Assembly (NCBI GenBank): GCA_016713225.1
Contig: JADJPO010000001.1
Span: forward strand, 124,001 to 188,000
Length of the DNA stretch: 64,000 nucleotides
From: Kineosporiaceae bacterium
GTDB lineage: Bacteria > Actinomycetota > Actinomycetes > Actinomycetales > Kineosporiaceae
Reading direction: 5' to 3'
Shown here: positions 9,501 to 15,778 of the stretch, in pieces
Numbering within the stretch: the first letter of the stretch is position 1
Layout of the letters: every line of letters starts with the position of its first letter
Notes under the pieces: model-generated
The model's input: the letters and a program-made list of their open reading frames with translations, nothing else
Databases searched by the model: none
Told to the model about the DNA's origin: nothing
Position numbers and translations under genes: made by a program

Positions 9501-10763
9501 CGCGCCCCCCAGCACGTCGTCCAGGATCGAGATCGTGCTCTCGTCGGCCAGGCCGTCGACCGGCCAGGCGAGGGAGGTGTCCAGCGTCCGGCCCCAGACC
9601 GCTCGCCCCGTGTGGACGGCGTCGTCCCGGGCCGCCGCGAGCAGCTCACCTGCCTGGGCGTGGGCCAGGGCAGCCAGGTCGGGATCACCCCAGGGCAGGG
9701 CGTAGATGTCGCGGCCGGGTGAGGCCGCCAGCAGTGATTCGATCCAGGTGCGTGCCGTGGCAGCCTGGACGCTGTCGATCGCCCCCGGGGCGGGGGTGGT
9801 CGCCGCCGAGCCCGTCGCATTGCCCGGCGATGATCCGGGGGAGGGGTTCGCCGAGTCGCCGGTGGCCGCGGGCATGGTCGAACCCGTCGAACCCGTCGAA
9901 CCCGTCGAACCCGTCTGCGGTGTCCCCGTCGCCGCAGGGATGATGCGCCCCTGTGCGGTCAACGCCGCCGTGATCAACGACGGGTCGATCGCCCAGCCGA
10001 CGGAGCGATCAGAGGTGGCCCGCAGAATGCGCGAGAGCCGACCGTCCGATTGCCATTGCCGGACCAGGCTTCCGGACGGGGTGCCGGCATCGCTGCTGGC
10101 GTCCTGCAGCAGTGGGGTGAGTGGAGCCAGGACGGCGACCCGGGTGGCGGCGCTCTGCTGCCCGGCGGCACCGGATCGGGTGGGATCCCACACCACGAAG
10201 GTGCGTTCCAGATCGAGCCGCCGGACGCCGTCCCCGTCGTCCGCGAGCAGTTCGATGGCGAGCCCGCGCGGGCCGAACCCGTCCACGAGGGGCAGACCGA
10301 GATCGTCGGCCGCCCCGGTCAGCGCGAAGGTGGTCGAGCCATCCGGAGCCAACGCGCCGGGCAGGGTCTGCGTCGCCCAGGTGACCCCCAGGCGTTCGGA
10401 CCCACTGCGAGCGGCCCACTGCACGATCTCCGGGCCGGTCAGGCGGGGCCAGTCCAGGTGCATGCGTACCGCCAGGGAGCGCAGCGGCGTCCCCCCGGTG
10501 TTGCGCACCACTCCACTCAGGACGTAGCTGCCCCCCGGTGTGATCGACAGCGAACTGCTCTGGGTCAACTCGAGGGTTGCCGAGGTGGCGATCGGAGCGC
10601 CGACGGCAGCGCCGGTCCCGCCGACGGCCACCAACAGGACCGTGACCAGGACCGTGACCAGGACCGTGACCAGAGCGGCGGCGAGCCGGGCGAGGCCTCG
10701 CCTCGCCGCCGACCGCTGGCGGCCACCAGGCACGGTCACGGTCTTGGTCACGGGCACGGTCAC
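6528..10763 (-). CDS. murJ: DUF6049 protein fused to lipid II flippase MurJ
   Basis: One uninterrupted 1411-residue frame. The N-terminal part has a hydrophobic signal/anchor (LVTVLVTVLV), a large extracytoplasmic DUF6049 region and a membrane helix (LAGAGAVLALLLLVGL). A Pro/Ser/Gly linker (codons 8169-8243) leads at about residue 878 into a complete multi-spanning MurJ domain (MMRSSALMSAGTLVSRILGWVR onward, about 534 residues), which exports the peptidoglycan precursor lipid II. In mycobacteria and streptomycetes these are two adjacent genes. The GTG start at 10763 overlaps the NUDIX stop as GTGA, indicating coupling. The fusion needs confirmation but no stop or frameshift is visible. The 219 bp to the pseudokinase hold nothing recognisable. 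Confidence 0.87.
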   Translation of the reverse strand: MTVPVTKTVTVPGGRQRSAARRGLARLAAALVTVLVTVLVTVLLVAVGGTGAAVGAPIATSATLELTQSSSLSITPGGSYVLSGVVRNTGGTPLRSLAVRMHLDWPRLTGPEIVQWAARSGSERLGVTWATQTLPGALAPDGSTTFALTGAADDLGLPLVDGFGPRGLAIELLADDGDGVRRLDLERTFVVWDPTRSGAAGQQSAATRVAVLAPLTPLLQDASSDAGTPSGSLVRQWQSDGRLSRILRATSDRSVGWAIDPSLITAALTAQGRIIPAATGTPQTGSTGSTGSTGSTMPAATGDSANPSPGSSPGNATGSAATTPAPGAIDSVQAATARTWIESLLAASPGRDIYALPWGDPDLAALAHAQAGELLAAARDDAVHTGRAVWGRTLDTSLAWPVDGLADESTISILDDVLGGAVTTPDGSRGGGAAPATRSHADVVLSSASIPPRTSPEALASGRIEAPGATTDATALLTDPALNSALAAIAAPGAASFLAQQRALALLAAHAVDGDAETPAGILAALPRDWDPAQPEAFARALAQWGQVAWIHVEPVGTARQRAADPAPATLVGGTARREVPQTQVLAVREDFHRLSAFRPALVQPEVSYQPARRAALSLVGRGWRGLTATGPEREAILARARAPLARQVERYYSGVSVVTGNAANLVSTSGRLPVTITNTLPEPVSLVVALEPRSRRLRVGEPQPVSLGAAITGTARAGAFIEVTAVANGDVDLDPLLYAPGGTTPLVRDMGTIRVRVRHNWEGRALAGAGAVLALLLLVGLRRSVRGGRRLRIPLDQVPDPDDVALIAAGERVPTPPWGVGRAMPARVAASGAATVTAAPSERPSGPPAEPPSEPPSGPPSEPPSGARSEAVSAQSMMRSSALMSAGTLVSRILGWVRASVLSAAIGGALSGSVFATANTLPNNVFILIGGGALNAILVPQIVRAAKQSDDGGTEYIDRLLTLATLILGVTTIVATAAAPLLIRLYSDNWDQPTLDLGTAMAVWCLPQIFFYGLYTLYGQVLNARGSFGPYMWAPVVNNIVAIAGMVVFIAMAGSGERPVTGWSAADVALLAGTATLGVVANALVLVPVMRRAGYTWRPRWGWRGIGLRNAGTIALWTFAGVALAQLGFLVISRVVNAAGSAAQRDGIPAGRAVFDFAFMIFMMPHSLVAVSVVTAVFTRLSARAADGDLDAVRSDLSLALRTVSVATMFATALFIALGPLITAGMFPGTSRVTTDQYALVATAMLLGIVPFSAQFLFQRVSYAFEDARTPFWIGTIGTLLSTVGALLMPTVLAPRDVAAGVGAVMAATNLVTTIIWFPVLRRRLGAVDGPRILSTHLRLLLAAASATGIGILVREGAQVVLGERGVLGVYGVLGSATVVMSITYLLALRALRVDEVDTLLQPLRSRLAR
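8169..8243 (-). repeat. 12-bp tandem repeat encoding the Pro-Ser linker of the DUF6049-MurJ fusion
   Basis: Six imperfect copies of GGCGGTTCGGAA (plus-strand unit) encode repeating PSEPPSGP-type residues between the DUF6049 and MurJ parts. The period is a multiple of three, so copy-number change would lengthen or shorten the linker without breaking the frame. Confidence 0.75.
9877..9914 (-). repeat. 9-bp tandem repeat (Thr-Gly-Ser) in the DUF6049 part
   Basis: Four perfect copies of GTCGAACCC and a partial fifth encode a TGSTGSTGST stretch in the extracytoplasmic part of the fusion, in a Gly/Ser/Pro-rich loop that is probably disordered. Confidence 0.8.
10636..10671 (-). repeat. 12-bp tandem repeat encoding the signal-anchor core
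   Basis: Three perfect copies of AGGACCGTGACC encode the LVTVLVTVLVTV core of the hydrophobic segment at the N-terminus of the DUF6049-MurJ protein. A related threefold 12-bp pattern (GTGACC plus a variable half) occupies the first codons at 10728-10763 and places several in-frame GTG codons at the start. Confidence 0.8.
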
Positions 10764-11245
10764 GCGCTGTCTGCCAGGAATGCCGTGGCCTCGCGGGCGA
10801 TCCGCCGCTCGTTCGGGAAGGCGAGCAGGGTGGCCAGGTCGTCGAGGGCCACCCAGGCGACCTCGACGGCCTCCTGGTCCGGGTCGCCGTCGAGGCTCAA
10901 CGCCCCGCCGGTGGCCTCGAGCAGATAGTGGTGCACCCGTTTGTGCACCCGGCGTCCCTCGGCCGCGAACCAGTAGTCGATGGTGCCCAGCGAGGCGACC
11001 ACCCGTCCGATGATGCCCGTCTCCTCGGCGATCTCGCGGACGGCGGCCTCCTCGGCGGTCTCGCCGCTCTCGAGGTGACCCTTGGGCAGGCACCACTCGA
11101 CGCGGCCGGCACGGTTGAGGCGAGCGATCACCGCGGCCTTCATCGGGTTCTCGGTCACCGCGACCACCAGTCCGCCGGCGGAGGTCTCCTGCACGGTGGG
11201 GAGGTCCCGCCGCGGCGGTCGCGGAGAGCGCGGCGGACGAACCAT
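10760..11245 (-). CDS. NUDIX hydrolase
   Basis: A 161-residue NUDIX protein with the full box GHLESGETAEEAAVRE-IAEETGI (G-x5-E-x7-R-E-x2-E-E-x-G), which binds the divalent metals that drive hydrolysis of a nucleoside diphosphate linked to another moiety. It corresponds by position to the NUDIX gene between pcnA and the DUF6049/murJ genes in other actinobacteria. ATG at 11245 is the first plausible start; the frame extends far upstream only as antisense of pcnA. Its stop overlaps the GTG of the next gene. Likely cytoplasmic; substrate unknown, with housecleaning of damaged nucleotides or release of a signalling nucleotide as options. Confidence 0.9.
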   Translation of the reverse strand: MVRPPRSPRPPRRDLPTVQETSAGGLVVAVTENPMKAAVIARLNRAGRVEWCLPKGHLESGETAEEAAVREIAEETGIIGRVVASLGTIDYWFAAEGRRVHKRVHHYLLEATGGALSLDGDPDQEAVEVAWVALDDLATLLAFPNERRIAREATAFLADSA

Positions 11246-11324
11246 GTTGTCACTGTAACGAGTCGGTGCGCGGCACCCATCGGTCCTCTGGAGGACGCCG
11301 GTGGCGGCGCCGGTGCCGAGCCGA

Positions 11325-11360
11325 ACAGAGAACCGAGCGGAGAACCGGACAGAGAACCGA
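11325..11360. repeat. 12-bp tandem repeat in the NUDIX-pcnA divergent intergenic region
   Basis: Three units of 12 bp, ACAGAGAACCGA / GCGGAGAACCGG / ACAGAGAACCGA, lie between the diverging NUDIX and pcnA genes, 54 to 89 bp before the chosen pcnA start. They may overlap promoter elements of either gene. Confidence 0.8.
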
Positions 11361-11413
11361 ACCGGCAGAACTGGGTACGCGGCGTCCGGGTCCCTCTGGC
11401 AGGCTTGGACCTC

Positions 11414-12916
11414 GTGTCGTCCCGCGTCCGTCCCCCCACCCCGCCGGCGAGCCCCACACCCCCGGGGAGCGTCGTGGATCCGCAACCCGCCGAGGCGCTG
11501 GCCCTGGCGCGTCGGCGCCTCGCGGCCGGACTGCTCACCCTGCCGCCCGAGGTCGCCCAGCTCGGTGAGCTCTTCGCCGCCGCCGGTCATCGGCTCGCGC
11601 TGGTGGGCGGTCCGGTACGGGACGCCGCGCTGGGACGCGCCTCCTCGCCGGACCTGGACTTCACCACGGACGCCCGGCCCGAGGCGACCGAGAAGATCCT
11701 GAAGCGCTGGGGCGAGGCCTGCTGGGACATCGGCAAGGCGTTCGGCACCATCGGCGCCCGGGTCGGCGACACCATCGTCGAGGTCACCACGTATCGCAGC
11801 GAGTCCTACGATCCGGCGAGCCGCAAGCCGGACGTCGTCTACGGCGACACCCTCGAGGGCGACCTGTCGCGGCGCGACTTCACCGTCAACGCCATGGCGG
11901 TCGAGCTGCCCACCCTGACCTTCGTCGACCCGCATCAGGGTCTGGAGGACCTCGCCGCCGGGTGGCTGCGCACCCCGGGGACGCCGGAGCAGTCGTTCGG
12001 CGACGATCCGCTGCGCATGATGCGCGCCGCCCGGTTCAGTGCCCAGCTGGGCCTGGACGTCGACCAGCCGGTGGCCGCGGCGATGACCGCGATGGCCGAG
12101 CGGATCACGATCGTGGCGGCCGAGCGCTCGCGCGTGGAGCTCGAGAAGTTGCTGCTCGCGCCGTCCCCACGGCGCGGTCTCGAGCTGCTGGTCGAGACCG
12201 GTGTGATGGACCACGTGCTGCCGGAGCTGCCGGCGTTGAAGCTCGAGATCGACGAGCACCACCGTCACAAGGACGTCTACGAGCACACGCTGATCGTGCT
12301 CGAACAGGCCATCGCCCTGGAGCAGCCCGGCAGTCCTGATCTGGTGCTGCGGCTGGCGGCGTTGTTGCACGACATCGGCAAGCCGAAGACCCGGCGGTTC
12401 GAGGGCGGCGGTGGCGTGAGCTTCCACCACCACGAGGTGGTCGGTGCCAAGCTGGCCCGAAAGCGACTGCAGGCGTTGCGGTTCGACAAGGACACCATCA
12501 CGGCGGTGACCCGGTTGATCGAGCTCCACCTGCGTTTTCACGGCTACGGGGACGGCGAGTGGACCGATGCCGCGGTGCGGCGGTACGTCGCCGATGCCGG
12601 GCCGGTGCTCGACCGGCTGCACCTGCTGACCCGCTCGGACTGCACCACCCGCAACCAGCGCAAGGCCTTGCGCCTGTCGGCGGCCTACGACGACCTCGAG
12701 GAACGGATCGCCCGGCTGCGCGAGCAGGAGGAACTCGACGCCGTCAGGCCCGATCTGGACGGCAACGCGATCATGGCCCTGCTCGGCATCCCCCCCGGCC
12801 GCGATGTCGGTCGAGCCTGGGCACATCTCAAGGAGCTACGCCTCGACCGCGGCCCGCTGACCCGCGAGGACGCCGAGGCCGAACTCCTCACCTGGTGGGC
12901 CTCCCAACCCCACTGA
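11414..12916 (+). CDS. pcnA: CCA tRNA nucleotidyltransferase / poly(A) polymerase family
   Basis: A 500-residue class II nucleotidyltransferase. The head has the LVGGPVRDA loop and the metal-binding DLDFTTDARPE motif; RRDFTVNAMAVEL and DPLRMMRAARFSAQLG follow; the C-terminal half carries an HD phosphohydrolase-type domain (LLHDIGKP, HHHEVVGA). The family adds or repairs CCA at tRNA 3' ends or polyadenylates RNA; actinobacterial proteins at this locus are called PcnA/CCA-adding enzyme. GTG at 11414 is preferred, with GTG at 11474 as alternative; both are in frame and conserved sequence begins after the second. It diverges from the NUDIX gene and converges with the CNNM gene, with hairpin-like repeats between the 3' ends. 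Confidence 0.93.
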   Translation: MSSRVRPPTPPASPTPPGSVVDPQPAEALALARRRLAAGLLTLPPEVAQLGELFAAAGHRLALVGGPVRDAALGRASSPDLDFTTDARPEATEKILKRWGEACWDIGKAFGTIGARVGDTIVEVTTYRSESYDPASRKPDVVYGDTLEGDLSRRDFTVNAMAVELPTLTFVDPHQGLEDLAAGWLRTPGTPEQSFGDDPLRMMRAARFSAQLGLDVDQPVAAAMTAMAERITIVAAERSRVELEKLLLAPSPRRGLELLVETGVMDHVLPELPALKLEIDEHHRHKDVYEHTLIVLEQAIALEQPGSPDLVLRLAALLHDIGKPKTRRFEGGGGVSFHHHEVVGAKLARKRLQALRFDKDTITAVTRLIELHLRFHGYGDGEWTDAAVRRYVADAGPVLDRLHLLTRSDCTTRNQRKALRLSAAYDDLEERIARLREQEELDAVRPDLDGNAIMALLGIPPGRDVGRAWAHLKELRLDRGPLTREDAEAELLTWWASQPH

Positions 12917-12975
12917 CCCCCGCCCGCCCCCGGCCCCCGCCCCCCGTCCGGCCCCCGCCCCCCACCCCTCAGGAT

Positions 12976-13061
12976 GAGCGCAATGTCACGTTGCGCTCGT
13001 CTAGCGGGTGCGATGGGGCACTGCGCTCGGCCCGGACGAGTGCGATGTCACGGTGCGCTCG
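12976..13061. repeat. Three tandem GC-rich imperfect palindromes between pcnA and the CNNM gene
   Basis: Three related units follow each other. The first (12976-12998) is a perfect hairpin with GAGCGCAA and TTGCGCTC around TGTCACG. The second (13004-13029) has GGTGCGAT and CTGCGCTCG around GGGGCA. The third (13037-13061) is CGAGTGCGA, TGTCACG, GTGCGCTCG and contains the stop codon of the CNNM gene. They separate convergent genes and could act as a bidirectional terminator. No other copies were noticed in the window. Confidence 0.8.
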
Positions 13062-14328
13062 CGGTGAGCGTGGGCCGCACCCTGATCCGGGTCGCGGTGT
13101 GTCCGGCGACGTCCAGCACCTCGAAGCAGTAACCGTCCACCTCGACGGTCTCGCCGGGGCGGCCCGGAATGCGCTGCAGCCGATCCATGATCAGACCGCT
13201 GACGGTGGTGAACGGCACGTCGTCCGGTAGGCCGACGTGGACCCCGAGGTCCGGCAGGTCGTGGATCGGGAACGAACCCGGCACGAGCATCGATCCGTCC
13301 GGCTCGTGGATCACGGCTGCGACGTCACGATCGAGCTCGTCGTAGATCTCGCCGATGATCTCCTCGACCAGATCCTCGAGGGTCACGATGCCGTCGTTGG
13401 CGCCGTGCTCGTCCACCACGACGGCGAAGTGCTGATGGGCCTGCCGCATCTGCCGCAGAGCCTCCGAGACCAGGAGGGTCTCGGGCAGGAACAGCGCCTC
13501 CCGGACGTGCTCGGACACCGGACCCTCGTCGCCGTACAGATCGAGGAAGTGCACCACGCCGATGACGGTGTCGAAGCCGGTCGGCCCGGTGACCGGCAAC
13601 CGGGAGCGACCGGTGCTGACCAGCAACTGCAGCGCCTGCTCGACCTGCGCCGCACCGGCGATCGAGACCACCTCGCCGCGAGGGATCAGGATCTCGCGCA
13701 GGGTGCGCTCGGTGATCTCGAAGGCACCGCTGATGATGGTCCGCTGCTCGTCGGAGAACTCCCGTCGGGCGGCGATCAGATCGCGGATCTCCTCGACGGA
13801 CACCTCGTCCCGTGGCGCCCGGGGGTCGACGCCGAACAGCCGGACCACCAGATCGGACGTCGTCGCGACCAGCCAGACCGCCGGCCGCGACACGGTGGCC
13901 AGGCCGTCGACGAGACCGGCGACGGCCAGCGCCCACGACTCGGCCCGCTGCAGGGCGACCCGCTTGGGGGCGAGCTCACCGAGCACCAGGGTGATGAAGG
14001 TCAGGACGAGGGTCACCAGCATCACCGCCAGCACCTCAGCCGCCGGTCCGGTGATGGCGAGCAGCCCCACGAGCGGTTCGGACAGCGAGACGGCCGCCGC
14101 CGCAGAAGCCAGGAACCCGGCCAGGGTGATCCCGATCTGGATGGTGGCCAGGAAGCGACTGGGGTCGCGGGCGAGGCGGGCCAGCCGTGCCCCCCGCGGC
14201 GACTCCCGCGCCAGTCGTCGCAGTTGACCCTCACGCAACGTCACCAACGCCATCTCGCTGCCCGAGAACAGGGCGTTCACCGCGATCAGGACGACGACGA
14301 GCACCAGTTCGATCGCCGTTTCGCCCAT
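13048..14328 (-). CDS. CNNM/HlyC family membrane protein with CBS pair and CorC_HlyC domain
   Basis: A 426-residue protein. Residues about 1-190 form the DUF21/CNNM transmembrane domain (ELVLVVVLIAVNALFSGSE start and two further hydrophobic stretches), then a CBS domain pair (ILIPRGEVVSIAGA; LLVSEALRQMRQAHQHFAVVVDEHG) and a C-terminal CorC_HlyC domain that ends near IRVRPT. The family includes proteins linked to Mg2+/Co2+ efflux; names such as hemolysin are historical. The ATG at 14328 is the first start before the hydrophobic segment. Its stop codon lies inside the repeat block shared with pcnA. It appears to be transcribed alone. Confidence 0.9.
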   Translation of the reverse strand: MGETAIELVLVVVLIAVNALFSGSEMALVTLREGQLRRLARESPRGARLARLARDPSRFLATIQIGITLAGFLASAAAAVSLSEPLVGLLAITGPAAEVLAVMLVTLVLTFITLVLGELAPKRVALQRAESWALAVAGLVDGLATVSRPAVWLVATTSDLVVRLFGVDPRAPRDEVSVEEIRDLIAARREFSDEQRTIISGAFEITERTLREILIPRGEVVSIAGAAQVEQALQLLVSTGRSRLPVTGPTGFDTVIGVVHFLDLYGDEGPVSEHVREALFLPETLLVSEALRQMRQAHQHFAVVVDEHGANDGIVTLEDLVEEIIGEIYDELDRDVAAVIHEPDGSMLVPGSFPIHDLPDLGVHVGLPDDVPFTTVSGLIMDRLQRIPGRPGETVEVDGYCFEVLDVAGHTATRIRVRPTLTASAP

Positions 14329-14653
14329 CCTGTCTCAGCCATCCTGTCGTCCGGCCGAACCATCCGTTGGTGCGCCGTGGGCACCATTCTGCGCGCTGAT
14401 CGCCTCGGTGGCGAACGATCGTGGCGGGCGGACGCTGCTGCTCGAGCCCTCAGGCCTCACCTCGGAGGCGGAGCTCTCCCGGTGGGTAAAGTGCCAGGGC
14501 AGGGCGTTCTGTGACCGTGACGTCGTCCACAAGAATTCCTGTGCTGGAAGGGCTTTCACTCCGCTGCGGACAGGGGTGATTGTCGGTGTTCGCCCGTAAT
14601 GTCCGGGTCATGGACTCGGAGCAGACGCCCACCCCGGAGTGGGAGACCGGTGC
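14329..14653. other. Intergenic region with no recognised gene
   Basis: About 325 bp between two leftward genes. Short open frames exist on both strands but none has a family signature, a convincing ribosome binding site or a conserved neighbour relation. It should contain the promoter of the CNNM gene at its left end. No strong hairpin was noticed. Confidence 0.5.
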
Positions 14654-15712
14654 TCACCAACGCTTCTGCCATTCCGTCAGCACTCCCACCGGGCGGAACC
14701 CCATGGCTCGGTTCACCCGCAGCATCGGGCTGTTCTCGACCGCGTTGTACGTCTTGACGCGTCGAACCTGAGGGAATGCCGCCAGCAACGCCCGCAGATT
14801 GGCGGCCTTGACCCACATGCCGAGCCGGTGGCCACGGTGCTCACGTAAGACCAGGGTGTCCCATTGCGCCGCAATCTCGCCGTGGTCGGGGTGGAACGCC
14901 AACGTGGTGGCCGCGGCCAGGTGCCCGGTCGCGCGCTCGACCGCGACGGTCTCGATCAGGTGGCGGCCCTGATCGGCGGCCATCTGATCCCGCTCGCGGA
15001 TCCGCGCGGCGTCCCAGGCCTCGGGCTCGATGCCGAGGTCACCCAGCGGGGCATCGGTGGTCATCCGCCCGGCCAGCACCGCGCGCTGGTCCAGCCACTG
15101 CGGCGGCACGGCCCCGTGACAGGTGATCACGTCGTACCCCCGATCGGGACGCGCCATCGCCACCTCGGCCTCGACGGTGGCCAGCACCTCGTCCAGGTCG
15201 GCGGCACCGTGGGGCAGATCGAGATCGCTGCGGTGATTGGCCAGGGCGAGGCTGAACCCGTGCCGGACGGCGAAGGCCGTCCCGGCGTCCTGACGCTGTT
15301 CCGAGATCTGCTCCGTCGCTGCCACGCTCTCGATGGTGACCGCCCGTCGACCCTCGGCGCGGGTTCGCTCGATCAGGTGCTCGACCAGCGTCGACCCGAC
15401 GCCACGGCGCCGTGCCTGCGGCAGCACGTCGACCTGACCGAAGGCGTGATCGGTGTTGTCCAGCAAGGGGAAATAGAGTTCGGCCGCCCCGACCACCTGC
15501 CCTGCATCGTGCTCCACGGCCACCAGGTGCTCGCATCGATGCTGGGTCGTCGGCCGCGCGTCCACCCGCAGTTCGGCGACGGTGTACGGCTGATGCCGCT
15601 CACCCATCGCGGCGCGTCCGGACGCCGTGCGCACCGCGAGGTGGGCCAGCGTGCGGTCGAGGTGCCCCGGATCGCCGACGTCAACCGGCTCGATGACCAC
15701 ATCCCACCCCAT
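14654..15712 (-). CDS. Two-domain GNAT family acetyltransferase
   Basis: A 352-residue protein with two GNAT folds in tandem. The first half contains the acetyl-CoA loop around LPQARRRGVGSTLVEHLIE; the second contains TLVLREHRGHRLGMWVKAANLRALL, followed by the typical VKTYNAVENSPMLRVNRAMGFRP segment. Tandem GNATs of this size are common in actinobacteria and several modify small molecules or antibiotics; the substrate here is not evident. ATG at 15712; a GTG slightly downstream (VVIEPV) is an alternative. Separated from both neighbours, so probably monocistronic. Cytoplasmic. Confidence 0.88.
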   Translation of the reverse strand: MGWDVVIEPVDVGDPGHLDRTLAHLAVRTASGRAAMGERHQPYTVAELRVDARPTTQHRCEHLVAVEHDAGQVVGAAELYFPLLDNTDHAFGQVDVLPQARRRGVGSTLVEHLIERTRAEGRRAVTIESVAATEQISEQRQDAGTAFAVRHGFSLALANHRSDLDLPHGAADLDEVLATVEAEVAMARPDRGYDVITCHGAVPPQWLDQRAVLAGRMTTDAPLGDLGIEPEAWDAARIRERDQMAADQGRHLIETVAVERATGHLAAATTLAFHPDHGEIAAQWDTLVLREHRGHRLGMWVKAANLRALLAAFPQVRRVKTYNAVENSPMLRVNRAMGFRPVGVLTEWQKRW

Positions 15713-15778
15713 GACCCCAGCCGAGCACGAGTGGGCGCCGTTGTCACCCGAGTTATCGTTCGGCCGTGCCGGGCTCGC

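Noticed and set aside
10928..12826. Long open frames antisense to pcnA and to most other genes (many over 200 codons)
   Set aside because: They arise from high GC in the third codon position; their translations are low-complexity, lack domains and lie opposite well-supported genes.
14408..14599. Possible 63-codon gene in the gap between the CNNM and GNAT genes
   Set aside because: No ribosome binding site, no family signature, and composition like a random GC-rich frame.
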